From positions 2,108,001 to 2,172,000 of the forward strand of contig OZ244872.1 in assembly GCA_965221215.1 (NCBI GenBank): DNA of 64,000 nucleotides, given 5' to 3'. The DNA is from Aldehydirespirator sp965221215. Lineage in GTDB: Bacteria; Actinomycetota; Acidimicrobiia; Acidimicrobiales; Aldehydirespiratoraceae. Positions 23,496 to 31,488 of this stretch are shown piece by piece (within the stretch, counting starts at the first letter, position 1; every line of letters begins with the position of its first letter). The notes beneath the pieces were generated by a model. That model was not told where the DNA came from and ran no database searches. It worked only from the letters and a program-made list of their open reading frames with translations. The translations under genes were made by a program, and so were the position numbers.

Positions 23496-24755
23496 TCAGC
23501 CCAGGGCGTCGAGAACTTCCTGGGGAGGATCAGCGGCCAGCGACTGGCGGTAGCCCTCGACGATGTTGTCGGCGGTCACGCCGATGGCCGGCACGACCGC
23601 GAACGCCGGCGCGGCCTTGCCGAGCAGCCCGTAGGCCCCTTCGATGGCCATGGTGCGCCCGAGGTTGTAGGCCTCGTCGGCGGCGATGCCGACGACGTTG
23701 CCGCCCTCGACCATGTCGAGCGACACGTTGGTGTCGAGGTCCATGGTCACTAGGGCCACATCGGAGGCGCCCGCAGCTCGCAGGGCGGCCAACACCCCGT
23801 CGGCGGGACCGGCCGACCACGGGGCGTAGATGCCGTCGAGGTCGGGGTTGCGGGTCAGCATGGCCGTGGCGATCTCCTCGGCCGCGGCCGGATCGGCCAG
23901 TCCCTGCTCGGCGACGATGGTGATGCCGGGATAGTTGATCTCGATCCAGGCCTTGAATGCCTGGTCGCGCTGGTTGGTCACGTAGTAAGCGGCATCATGG
24001 AAGATGTAGCCGACCTCGCCCTCGCCTCCGAGAGCATCGGCCAGCAGGTCGGCGGCGGTGATGCCCATGGCGGCCAGGTCGTCGGTGACTATTCCCACGT
24101 AGTCCTGGCCGTGGACGTAGCCCTGGGGCACGTTGGACAGGAACACCAACTGCACGCCCGCGTCGACGGCCGGACGGAACGCCTCGGCGCCGGCATCGGG
24201 GCCGATGGCGAGGCTGATAATGATGTCGGGGCTTTGCGCCATGACCGTCTCCACGTCGTTGGCCTGCTGGACCGCGTCGAACTGGGCGTTGGTCTCGGCC
24301 ACGACCTCGATCCCCAGCTCCGCGAAGGCGTCGCGGGCACCCTGGCTGACCGCGTCGGTGAACGCTCCGGCGGTGTGCCACAGCAGGGCCGCGGTGTGGC
24401 CGCCCGCCTGCACCTCGGCGATCTCGTCATCGCTCAGGGCAATTTCGCTGGAGGCAACGGCCTGCTCGCCTCCGGGACCCTGGGTCTTGGGCGGTTCGGG
24501 CCCTGGCTCAGGCGCAGGTTCCGGCTCGGGATCGGGCTCGGGCTCAGGTTCCGGCTCGGGCTCGGGCTCAGGTTCCGGTGCCGGCTCAGGCGCAGGTTCC
24601 GGTTCTGGATCGGGCTCCGGCGCCGGCTCAGACGCGGCAGTGGTGGCCGGCGGCGCGGCGTCGTCATCGTCGGCGCAAGCCGCGGCCAAGACCGCGAACA
24701 CTGCGAGCAGCGACACGATCAGCAGCCACTTGGGCCTTCTGTTTCTGGTTGTCAT
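23496..24755 (-). CDS. Substrate-binding lipoprotein of the sugar-type ABC importer
   Basis: A 419-residue periplasmic-binding-protein-type lipoprotein. The signal peptide ends in a lipobox (AVLAAAC, Cys 27). Residues about 40-90 are a repetitive Pro-Glu/Pro-Asp tether. The mature domain (from about residue 105) is the type I fold used by ribose/fructose/autoinducer systems, with ISLAIGPDAGAEAF and GIYAPWSAGPADG as ligand-loop segments. The ATG at 24755 has GGGAGGGG just upstream. The ligand is not readable; context (nagB, ROK kinase, M20 hydrolase) favours an amino sugar or an N-acylated compound. Confidence 0.92.
   Translation of the reverse strand: MTTRNRRPKWLLIVSLLAVFAVLAAACADDDDAAPPATTAASEPAPEPDPEPEPAPEPAPEPEPEPEPEPEPEPDPEPEPAPEPGPEPPKTQGPGGEQAVASSEIALSDDEIAEVQAGGHTAALLWHTAGAFTDAVSQGARDAFAELGIEVVAETNAQFDAVQQANDVETVMAQSPDIIISLAIGPDAGAEAFRPAVDAGVQLVFLSNVPQGYVHGQDYVGIVTDDLAAMGITAADLLADALGGEGEVGYIFHDAAYYVTNQRDQAFKAWIEINYPGITIVAEQGLADPAAAEEIATAMLTRNPDLDGIYAPWSAGPADGVLAALRAAGASDVALVTMDLDTNVSLDMVEGGNVVGIAADEAYNLGRTMAIEGAYGLLGKAAPAFAVVPAIGVTADNIVEGYRQSLAADPPQEVLDALG
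24486..24638 (-). repeat. Pro-Glu tandem-repeat region inside the binding-protein gene
   Basis: About 50 codons alternate Pro with Glu or Asp, made from 6-bp units such as GGCTCG and GGTTCC on the plus strand. They encode a stiff, negatively charged spacer between the lipid anchor and the folded domain. The number of units is likely to vary between strains. Confidence 0.8.
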
Positions 24756-24777
24756 GGCCCCTCCCTATGGGTCCGGT

Positions 24778-26028
24778 TTATCGATCGTGGGCGCCGCACC
24801 ACCCGGCGACGAAGTGGGCGAGGGTGCGGGTGGCCGCGACCAGCTCGTCGATGGCGAGCCGCTCGAACGGGGTGTGGCAGTTGGAGATGTCGCCCGGCGC
24901 GAAGTACACGCCGGGGATACCCAGGGTTCGCAGGAACGGCTTCTCCGACCAGTACGGCGCCCCCTCGATACGGGCGGGCTCGCCGGTCACCGCCTGGATC
25001 GACCGGGCCAGCTCAGCCACTCCCGGCTGGTCGGCAGCCACCTCGTCGGGCGTGCCTCCGAGCCGGTGGTCGCGGGGCGCGCTGAACTCGACCACGCAGT
25101 CGACGCCGTTGTCGGCCGCGACCTCGGCCGCAATGGACTCGATGCTCTCAGCCGCGTCATCGAGGCTCTCGGTCGGCAGGATCTTGCGAATCAGCGACAG
25201 CTCGAAGCGGCCCGGCACCGCGATGTTGCCTCCCGATGTGACCGACGTGACCAACAGGAAGGCCTCACCCAACAGCTCGTGAGCCGGAACCGACGCCCGC
25301 AGCCCGTCGGAGTGCTCCCATAGCCGGTCGAGCAGGCGGTGCCCGGCTCGCAGCGCGTCGATGCCGAGCTCAGGTCGCCCGAAGTAGGCCGACACCCCCG
25401 TATAGGCGATGTCGGCGATGAGGAAGCCCATCTGCGCGGTGTAGATGGCCGAGGTGGTCGGCTCGGTGTAGATGGCGAAGTCAGCGTCGGGCCGCGGCCC
25501 GGCCCGCCCCTCTACCGATGCCCGGATCCCGGCCGAGACGCCGCTGCCGGGCTGGCCCGACTCCTCGTCGCACACGAACAAGGTCGACACCTTCCCGGCA
25601 GGCCGCAGCCCGGCGCGGTCGAAGGCCCGGATCGCCTCTATGACCGCGCAGATGCCGGCCTTCTGGTCGGCGACTCCCCGGCCCCAGATCTCGCCGTCGA
25701 TCACATGGGCGCCGAAGGGATCCGCCCGGTCGGTCCCGGCCCAATGCTGGAGCCAGTCGTCCACAGCCACCGTGTCGAGGTGTCCGGCCAGCAGCAGCGA
25801 CCTCCCCGCGCCGTCGCCAGCCGTTGCGTACACATTGGGTCGGCCCGGCTCGCACTCGAAGAGTTCGGCGGAGTCGAATGCGTCCGACTCGATCATCTGG
25901 CGGCAAGCCCAGCGCGCGAACTCCTCCTCGTTCGGGGTGACGCTCGGAATGCGGGTGGCCTCGCGGACGAGCTCGGTGACCGCCTCGCCGTCGACCGCCG
26001 ACGAGACCCGGGTGGCCGCGCTCGTCAC
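24778..26028 (-). CDS. M20-family metallopeptidase/deacylase (ArgE/DapE type)
   Basis: A 416-residue enzyme with the two-zinc M20 catalytic domain. LLAGHLDTVAVDDW carries the first His and the Asp-x-x pair, GRGVADQKAG the bridging Asp, CDEESGQ the general base Glu and a ligand, and the last ligand is the His in SNCHTPFE. A dimerisation domain sits in the middle. M20 enzymes remove acyl groups from amino acids or cut small peptides. In this operon it may deacylate the imported substrate, in place of the missing NagA. The GTG at 26028 overlaps the regulator stop (GTGA). Confidence 0.88.
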   Translation of the reverse strand: MTSAATRVSSAVDGEAVTELVREATRIPSVTPNEEEFARWACRQMIESDAFDSAELFECEPGRPNVYATAGDGAGRSLLLAGHLDTVAVDDWLQHWAGTDRADPFGAHVIDGEIWGRGVADQKAGICAVIEAIRAFDRAGLRPAGKVSTLFVCDEESGQPGSGVSAGIRASVEGRAGPRPDADFAIYTEPTTSAIYTAQMGFLIADIAYTGVSAYFGRPELGIDALRAGHRLLDRLWEHSDGLRASVPAHELLGEAFLLVTSVTSGGNIAVPGRFELSLIRKILPTESLDDAAESIESIAAEVAADNGVDCVVEFSAPRDHRLGGTPDEVAADQPGVAELARSIQAVTGEPARIEGAPYWSEKPFLRTLGIPGVYFAPGDISNCHTPFERLAIDELVAATRTLAHFVAGWCGAHDR

Positions 26029-27215
26029 TGCTGGTCCCCCAGGATCTCGGGCACCAGGGACTCGTGGATGAAGCGCAGCGACATGGACACCGCGCCCACC
26101 AGGGCCGCCCGTCTGCCCAGTGTGGATGCGGCCAGCTCGGGCGGCTCGGCCACGAGGCTCCCCAGGCGATCCCGAACGGCGTCCACGAACACGGGGTTGG
26201 CTCCGACCCCGCCGCCGAACACCACCCGGGTCGGGTCGGCAATCAGGCACAGGTGCGACACGGCGAGAGCCATGGCGGCGGCCACATCGTCCAGGACGGC
26301 TGCGGCGGCGCGGTCGCCCGCGGCCGCAGCCGCGAATATCTCAGGAACGTCGGCGCTGGGGTCGAGCCGGGAGGTATGGCCGTCCTCGATGGCCCGACCG
26401 AAACGCTTTCGAATCGACGGGGCGGAGGCCACATCCTCGAGGGTCACTGGCGCCTCGCCCGACTGGGGCGGCGACAGCAGCAGAGAGCCCAGCTCCCCCG
26501 CCGATCCAGTACCGCCCCGATAGAGCTCGCCGCCGATCACCATTCCCAGGCCAACGCCGGTGCCCACCGAGATGGCGGCGAAGTCGCCGTCGGCCGGCTC
26601 GTCGCCCATCCGGGTCAGTTCGCCGAGGGCGGCCAGGTTGACGTCGTTCTCCACGTGGATGCGGACGTCGAACCTCTCGCAGAGGTAGGCACCCAGTTCT
26701 AGGTCGCCGAATCCGGGAAGGTTGAGGGCCTGCTCGACGCGGTCGCGCTCGGGCCGGTAGATCCCGGGCACGCCGACGCACATCGCGTGGCATGCGCCGT
26801 CGATGTCTCGCAGCATCTGCCCGGCCGCGCCGGTGAGGCTCTCCAGCGCAGCCCGGGCATCGGGGCCAGTGGTGAGTTCGCGCTCGGCAATCAGGTTGCC
26901 GAACAGGTCCGCCACCCCGACGAGGATCTTGGTCGCGCCGATGTCGGCCACCACCGAGTGGCGAGCGGTGGGAACCAGTTCGTACAGGGCGGCTGGACGG
27001 CCGATCGATCCCGAGCTGGGACTCTCGTCGGAGACGCGCACCAGGCCCGCCGATTCCATGTCGGCGATGAGCGCCGAAACGGTGGGCTTGGACAGGCCGG
27101 TGGCCCGGGCGATGCCGGCCCGCGAGATCCGGTTCGGGTGAGCCGAGAACAGGGCATCGACTATCCGCTGCCCGTTGAGCAGCCTCAGAACGCCCGAGCC
27201 GGACCCCTCACCCAT
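26025..27215 (-). CDS. ROK-family transcriptional repressor (NagC/XylR type)
   Basis: A 396-residue regulator. An N-terminal winged helix (SRAGIARATGLSKPTVSALIADMESAG, written here by its limits, residues 31-57) binds DNA; a ROK sugar-sensing domain follows with VVADIGATKILVGVADL, VENDVNLAALGE and ISVGTGVGLGMV, and CxCGxC-type zinc cysteines are not evident. It is the first gene of the catabolic operon and has its presumed operator directly upstream, so it should repress its own operon until a sugar ligand binds. It overlaps the M20 gene by GTGA. Confidence 0.9.
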   Translation of the reverse strand: MGEGSGSGVLRLLNGQRIVDALFSAHPNRISRAGIARATGLSKPTVSALIADMESAGLVRVSDESPSSGSIGRPAALYELVPTARHSVVADIGATKILVGVADLFGNLIAERELTTGPDARAALESLTGAAGQMLRDIDGACHAMCVGVPGIYRPERDRVEQALNLPGFGDLELGAYLCERFDVRIHVENDVNLAALGELTRMGDEPADGDFAAISVGTGVGLGMVIGGELYRGGTGSAGELGSLLLSPPQSGEAPVTLEDVASAPSIRKRFGRAIEDGHTSRLDPSADVPEIFAAAAAGDRAAAAVLDDVAAAMALAVSHLCLIADPTRVVFGGGVGANPVFVDAVRDRLGSLVAEPPELAASTLGRRAALVGAVSMSLRFIHESLVPEILGDQQ

Positions 27216-27216
27216 A

Positions 27217-27239
27217 TTGTTAGTAATATTACCTTACAA
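27217..27239 (-). promoter_or_regulatory. Probable ROK-repressor operator
   Basis: TTGTTAGTAATATTACC begins a near-palindrome with a perfect GTAATATTAC centre at 27223-27232, flanked by TTA/TAA half-sites and outer TTGT/ACAA. It ends one base before the regulator's ATG. Being AT-rich in a very GC-rich region, it stands out. Palindromes of this type are typical ROK-repressor sites, so autorepression of the 27215-18684 operon is the likely use. Confidence 0.65.
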
Positions 27240-27289
27240 ATGTACCCTGTCAACCCAGCCCTGATCTCGACGAGCGGGCGACAGGAACT

Positions 27290-27322
27290 CGGCTATTTCA
27301 AAATCTGATTTTGAAATAGCCG
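27290..27322. terminator. Perfect AT-rich 15-bp hairpin, possible terminator of mscS
   Basis: CGGCTATTTCAAAAT (27290-27304) and ATTTTGAAATAGCCG (27308-27322) are exact complements with a CTG loop. An outer pair, CCCTGTC at 27245-27251 and GACAGGG at 27323-27329, is also complementary. It lies after the MscS gene (minus strand) and before the ROK regulator's promoter. There is no T-run after the stem on either strand, so it may instead be a protein site or a remnant of a mobile element. Confidence 0.55.
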
Positions 27323-27347
27323 GACAGGGATTAGGGGCCGCGGGCGG

Positions 27348-28463
27348 TTAGCGGCCCTCTTCGAAGTCGTCTTCGGGCCTGGGGGCGTGCTGCTCGGCGT
27401 GCAGCGCCCGGAAAGCTTCCAGCTCGTCCTCCGACAGGGTGGCGGCGCCGTGTTCGCTGTCGTCGCGCAGCCATGTCGTCTGCTGCGGGAACGGGATCTC
27501 GATGCCGGCCGCGTCGAAGGCCTCCTTGAGGCGCAGACGGATCTCTCGCTCCACCGACCACTGCAACGACGGCTCGGTCTTGACCGCCAGCCGCAGGCCG
27601 ATCCCCGACGCGCCGAGGCTCTGGATGCCGAACACCGTCGGCGGCTCCGACAGCTCGTCGCCGCCCCACTCCGGGTCGTTCCACAAGTCGTTGGCCACCT
27701 GCTGCATGACCCCCATCGCCACCCGCACATCGGTGTCGTAGGCCACCTCGACGTCCACCAGCGCCTTCGACCAGAGCTGCGAATAGTTGGCCACCCTGGC
27801 GATCTCGCCGTTGGGGACGTGCCACACCGTGCCCCGGATGTCGCGCAGGGTGGTGGACCGCAGCGACACCTCCTCGACGGTGCCGGAGGCATAGCCCACA
27901 TCGACCCAGTCGCCCACCCCGTAGTGGTCCTCGATCAGCATGAACAGGCCCGACAGGAAGTCCTTCACGATCGACTGGGCGCCGAAACCCAGCGCCACGC
28001 CGCCGATGCCCGCGCCCGCGATCAGCGGACCCAGGTTCACGCCGATCTCGCCCAGGATGATCAGCGCGGTGAAGCCCCACACCATGGCCACCACCACGCT
28101 GCGCAGCACATGGCCCAGCGTCTCGGCCCGAGCTTCGGCACGGGAGCGCTCGGCCTCATCGATCAGAGCCCGGCCGGGGCCGCGCTCGCGCAGCTTCTGC
28201 AGCCGGGCGCTGCCCGGCGTGGCCGCGATCCGCTTGGTGAAGCGCACGATGGCCCGCTTGGCGATGCGGGCCACGAGCCAGGCCACCACCAGAATGAGCG
28301 CGATGCGGATGGGCCGGTCGAGAAGCCAGTCGGCCGCGGTGGCCCAGCCGTCGCTGCCGGTCCAGTCGTAGACCCGCTCGCACACGAAGCCGCGGTTCGA
28401 CTCGCCGCAGGCGTCGGCCAATCCCTGATCGGTGGATGCTTGAGCGAAAATGAGCATCGCCAC
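27348..28463 (-). CDS. MscS-family mechanosensitive ion channel
   Basis: A 371-residue membrane protein. Helices lie at about residues 46-64, 120-137 and 143-165; the pore helix is IAGAGIGGVALGFGAQSIVKDFLSG, within 142-168. A beta domain follows (DWVDVGYASGTVEEVSLRSTTLRD), then a C-terminal alpha/beta part and an acidic tail. These channels open on membrane tension and release solutes during osmotic downshock. Start at 28463, with a second ATG two codons later. It is divergent from modA. Confidence 0.92.
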   Translation of the reverse strand: MAMLIFAQASTDQGLADACGESNRGFVCERVYDWTGSDGWATAADWLLDRPIRIALILVVAWLVARIAKRAIVRFTKRIAATPGSARLQKLRERGPGRALIDEAERSRAEARAETLGHVLRSVVVAMVWGFTALIILGEIGVNLGPLIAGAGIGGVALGFGAQSIVKDFLSGLFMLIEDHYGVGDWVDVGYASGTVEEVSLRSTTLRDIRGTVWHVPNGEIARVANYSQLWSKALVDVEVAYDTDVRVAMGVMQQVANDLWNDPEWGGDELSEPPTVFGIQSLGASGIGLRLAVKTEPSLQWSVEREIRLRLKEAFDAAGIEIPFPQQTTWLRDDSEHGAATLSEDELEAFRALHAEQHAPRPEDDFEEGR

Positions 28464-28538
28464 ACCCTAGAGGCCACAGCACAGGCCGAGCGGACCCGCT
28501 CCGTGCTAGAGGGGCGGCGTCGGTAGATTCGTGCGTCT

Positions 28539-29285
28539 ATGGCGACGGGCAGCATCACCCGGCTGCGGGCGGTAGCCGCCGCCGGTGCCGCGGTGTCGAT
28601 GGTCGCCCTCGGCTGTGCGACCGCGGCCGACGACGGCGACGTGGTAGTCATGGCCGCCTCGTCGCTCAGCGACGTGGTCGAGATCGTCTTCGAGGACCGC
28701 GGCCGCGTCACTCCGGTGATCGCGGGCAGCGCCACGCTGGCAGCCCAGCTCGCGGCCGGCGCCGAGGCCGACATTCTGATCACCGCCGATGCGGCCACCA
28801 TGGACCGGGCCACCGCCGACGGCTCGGTCCGGGGGACGCCCGCAGCGATCGCCACCAACGCGCTCGTGCTGGCTGCCGCGCCCGGCAACCCGGGTCGCGT
28901 CACTGCACTGGCCGACCTGGCCCGCCCCGACCTGCTGGTGGGGCTGTGCTCGGCCGACGTGCCGTGCGGGGCGCTGGCCCGACAGGCGCTGGCGGCGGCT
29001 GAGGTTGCGCCGTCGGTGGACACGCTGGAGCTCAGCGTGCGCGCCCTGGCCACCAAGCTCGCGCTGGGAGAACTCGACGCGGGCCTCGTCTACGCCACCG
29101 ACGCCGCCGCGGCCAGCCTGGGCGTGGTGGACGCTCCCGAGCTGGATGGCCACGCCAACCGCTACTACATCGCCTCGGTGTCGGCCGAGCCCGCTCCGGC
29201 GGTTCAATCCGTGATCGACGACTTCACCGAGCCCGGCGGCATCGGCGCCATGACCCTGCAGGCAAACGGATTCGGGCCGCCGTGA
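28539..29285 (+). CDS. modA: Molybdate-binding lipoprotein ModA
   Basis: A 248-residue type II binding protein. The signal peptide ends in VALGC, a lipobox. AASSLSDVVE is the ModA N-terminal oxyanion loop and AGSATLAAQLAAGAEADILITAD the second, both spanning the usual serine ligands; VYATDAAAA carries the late Tyr/Asp. It delivers molybdate or tungstate to ModB. Its stop overlaps the modB start (GTGA). Confidence 0.92.
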   Translation: MATGSITRLRAVAAAGAAVSMVALGCATAADDGDVVVMAASSLSDVVEIVFEDRGRVTPVIAGSATLAAQLAAGAEADILITADAATMDRATADGSVRGTPAAIATNALVLAAAPGNPGRVTALADLARPDLLVGLCSADVPCGALARQALAAAEVAPSVDTLELSVRALATKLALGELDAGLVYATDAAAASLGVVDAPELDGHANRYYIASVSAEPAPAVQSVIDDFTEPGGIGAMTLQANGFGPP

Positions 29286-30082
29286 GCGCTTCGACCCGGG
29301 TCGGGGCAGGGCGGATGCCTGCGGCGGTGACCTGGGCAGGATTTGCCGCGCTGGGCCTGCTGGTACTGCCCGTGGTCGGATTGCTGCAGCGGGCACCGTG
29401 GTCGGCGCTGCCGTCGATCCTGGGCGAGCCTGAGGTGCTTGAGGCGCTGCGGGTCTCGCTGATCGTGAGCCTGGCCGCCACCGCGGCATGCCTGGTGCTG
29501 GGCCTGCCCCTGGCCCTGGTGCTGGCCCGCCGGCGGCTGCTATTCCCCCGGATGGTGCGGGCCGTGGTGATGCTGCCCATGGTGCTGCCGCCGGTGGTGG
29601 CCGGCACTGCCCTGCTGTTCGCGCTGGGCCGACGGGGCCTGGTGGGCCAGTGGCTCGAGGCGTGGTTCGGGATAAGCCTGCCGTTCACTGTGGCCGGAGC
29701 GGTGGTGGCCGCCGCCTTCGTGGCCCTCCCCTTCTTCGTGGTGACCGTCGAGGCCGCCCTGCGCCAGGCCGGTGACGACCTCGACGAGGCGGCGGCCACT
29801 CTCGGCGCCGGCACCTGGGCCACCCTTGTGCACGTCACGCTGCCAACCATCGGGCCCGCGCTGGCCGCCGGCACTGCGCTGGCCTGGGCCCGGGCCCTCG
29901 GCGAGTTCGGGGCCACCCTCACCTTCGCGGGCAACTTCCCCGGCCGCACCCGCACCCTGCCGCTGGAGACCTACCTCGCCCTGGAGCACAACCCGGAGGC
30001 GGCGGTGGCCATCAGCCTGGTGCTGATGGCAGTGGCGCTAGCCGTGCTGGTCACTCTGAGAGACCGCTGGATGCCGCGATGA
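29282..30082 (+). CDS. modB: Molybdate ABC transporter permease ModB
   Basis: A 266-residue permease with about six membrane helices. The cytoplasmic EAA loop reads DLDEAAATLGAGTWATLVHVTLP (its limits fall near residues 163-186) and the following LAWARALGEFGATLTFAGN is the molybdate-permease signature. GTG 29282 overlaps the modA stop. Its own TGA at 30080-30082 overlaps an ATG that opens the first of two small ORFs leading to modC. Confidence 0.93.
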   Translation: MSASTRVGAGRMPAAVTWAGFAALGLLVLPVVGLLQRAPWSALPSILGEPEVLEALRVSLIVSLAATAACLVLGLPLALVLARRRLLFPRMVRAVVMLPMVLPPVVAGTALLFALGRRGLVGQWLEAWFGISLPFTVAGAVVAAAFVALPFFVVTVEAALRQAGDDLDEAAATLGAGTWATLVHVTLPTIGPALAAGTALAWARALGEFGATLTFAGNFPGRTRTLPLETYLALEHNPEAAVAISLVLMAVALAVLVTLRDRWMPR

Positions 30083-30159
30083 CGGCCACTGAACCCTTGA
30101 TGCCAGCCGGAATCAGCGGCGCGGTGCGCCCACAAGGAGCCCCGGGGAGGCCGCTATGA
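30079..30159 (+). CDS. 26-residue linker ORF between modB and modC (first)
   Basis: The ATG overlaps the modB stop (ATGA), and its own TGA overlaps the next ATG at 30156. The start context CCGCGATGACGG is the same as that of modC. The product (MTATEPLMPAGIS and on) shows no fold. It looks like a duplicated modC initiation region that has drifted. It contains AAGGAG and GGGGAGG, which could serve as ribosome sites for the next ORF. Confidence 0.5.
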   Translation: MTATEPLMPAGISGAVRPQGAPGRPL

Positions 30160-30230
30160 CGGTCTGCTTCGACGGCCCCTTCGGTCGCGGTCATGATCTC
30201 ACGCAGAACCGGCCGGAAAGGCCGCGATGA
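30156..30230 (+). CDS. 24-residue linker ORF between modB and modC (second)
   Basis: It begins MTVCFDGP, against MTVSFDGR for modC, and the first 30 bp of DNA around the start match modC's with few differences. Its TGA overlaps the modC ATG at 30227. With the preceding ORF it forms a chain modB-ORF-ORF-modC in which each stop overlaps the next start. It is either a coupling device or a recent tandem duplication kept in frame. Confidence 0.5.
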   Translation: MTVCFDGPFGRGHDLTQNRPERPR

Positions 30231-31270
30231 CGGTCTCCTTCGACGGCCGGGTGGCCCGTGCGGGCTGGGCGCTGCAAGCAGACAGCCTCGACATCGACGA
30301 GGGCGTTACCGCGGTGATCGGGGCCAACGGCGCGGGCAAGACCACGCTGGGCCGGGCCGTGGCCGGGTTGGACCGGCTGCAAGCCGGCCGCCTGTCGATC
30401 TCCGGCTCGGTCGCCGACCACCCGGCCGCGGGCGTGTTCGTGCCCGCCCACCAGCGCCGGGTGGGCATGGTGTTCCAGGACCACCGGCTCTTCGGCCACC
30501 TCCGGGTGATCGACAACGCGGCCTTCGGGCTGCGCCGGGCCGGCGCCAACCGAACGGACGCCCGCCGACAGGCCGCCGCCCTGCTCGAACGAGTCGGCGT
30601 GGACTCCTCGGCGTGGTCGAGGCGGCCGGCCGCGCTCTCGGGAGGTCAGCGCCAGCGAGTGGCCGTGGCCCGGGCCCTGGCCCCCGAGCCCGATGTGCTG
30701 ATCGTGGACGAGCCGCTGGCTTCGGTGGACTCGGCGGGCCGGACCCGGCTGCGCTCGGTGCTGGCCGAGTCGCCGGCCCGGCATGTGATCCTCATCACCC
30801 ACGACCCGGTGGACGTGGCCACCCTGGCCCACACCGTCGTAGTCCTCGACGCCGGCGCCGTGGTCAGCCGGGGCTCGACCGCCGCGGTGGCGGCCGCTCC
30901 GGGCTGCGAATGGGCGGGCCGGTTCCTGGGCGCCAACGTGGTCGCGGGCCTGGCTCGGGGCACCGAGGTGGCCACCGAGGGCGGCCTGGTGCTCACCGTG
31001 GCCGAAGAGGCAGCCGGAGGGGTGTACGTGACCTTCGGCGCCCATGCCGTCACCCTGCACCGCGACCGGCCCGCGGGCAGCGCCCGCAACGCCTGGCAGG
31101 CCGAAGTGCAGAGAGTCGACATCGACGGAGAGCGGGCCCGGATCCACCTCACAGGACCGCTGGAGGTCCGAGCCGACGTGACCCGCCGCTCCGCCGACGA
31201 ACTCGGCCTGCGCCCCGGCGTAGGGGTCTGGGCCTCCCTCAAGGCCACCGAACTCAGCGTCGTAACCTGA
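30227..31270 (+). CDS. modC: Molybdate ABC transporter ATPase ModC
   Basis: A 347-residue ATPase. Walker A is GANGAGKTTL, the signature ALSGGQRQRVAVARAL, Walker B VLIVDEPLASVD, and the switch His is in ILITHDPVD. The C-terminal 110 residues form a TOBE/MOP-like domain, which senses molybdate in ModC proteins. It works with ModA and ModB to bring in molybdate for molybdenum cofactor enzymes. The ATG at 30227 is the third and last of three closely similar start regions; the long inverted repeat at 31308-31360 probably ends the transcript. Confidence 0.93.
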   Translation: MTVSFDGRVARAGWALQADSLDIDEGVTAVIGANGAGKTTLGRAVAGLDRLQAGRLSISGSVADHPAAGVFVPAHQRRVGMVFQDHRLFGHLRVIDNAAFGLRRAGANRTDARRQAAALLERVGVDSSAWSRRPAALSGGQRQRVAVARALAPEPDVLIVDEPLASVDSAGRTRLRSVLAESPARHVILITHDPVDVATLAHTVVVLDAGAVVSRGSTAAVAAAPGCEWAGRFLGANVVAGLARGTEVATEGGLVLTVAEEAAGGVYVTFGAHAVTLHRDRPAGSARNAWQAEVQRVDIDGERARIHLTGPLEVRADVTRRSADELGLRPGVGVWASLKATELSVVT

Positions 31271-31307
31271 ACCACCGACCAGGCATGCACCGCGGCCGAG
31301 CCAACGC

Positions 31308-31360
31308 GGGCGGTGGCGGTGATGCGCACCTCCTCCCCCCGGTAGTGCGCACCACCGCCC
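31308..31360 (+). terminator. Long hairpin after modC
   Basis: GGGCGGTGG (31308-31316) pairs with CCACCGCCC (31352-31360), and TGCGCAC (31323-31329) pairs with GTGCGCA (31345-31351), leaving a 6-nt bulge and a 15-nt C-rich loop. It lies between the convergent modC and S9 peptidase genes and may stop transcription from both sides. No T-run follows. The rest of the 218-bp gap shows nothing else. Confidence 0.6.
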
Positions 31361-31488
31361 CGCTGGGTGACCGGAATGCCCACGCGGCTCCGGTCAAGGA
31401 AGGGAATCCCAAGCCATACTCGCGCAATCGTGGGCGCGCCGACAAGCCGAGCGCCCCACCGATGGGCTGACTACAGCTCAGCTCGCCG

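Noticed and set aside
21252..23753. Plus-strand open frame of 833 codons opposite the importer operon
   Set aside because: It is a composition shadow: GC-rich third positions leave the antisense frames open. The minus-strand frames carry clear ABC and PLP-enzyme motifs, while this one is low-complexity His/Gly/Arg-rich.
30079..30230. modC starting further upstream at 30156 or 30079
   Set aside because: Both earlier ATG frames reach stops that overlap the next ATG, so neither can be an N-terminal extension of ModC.
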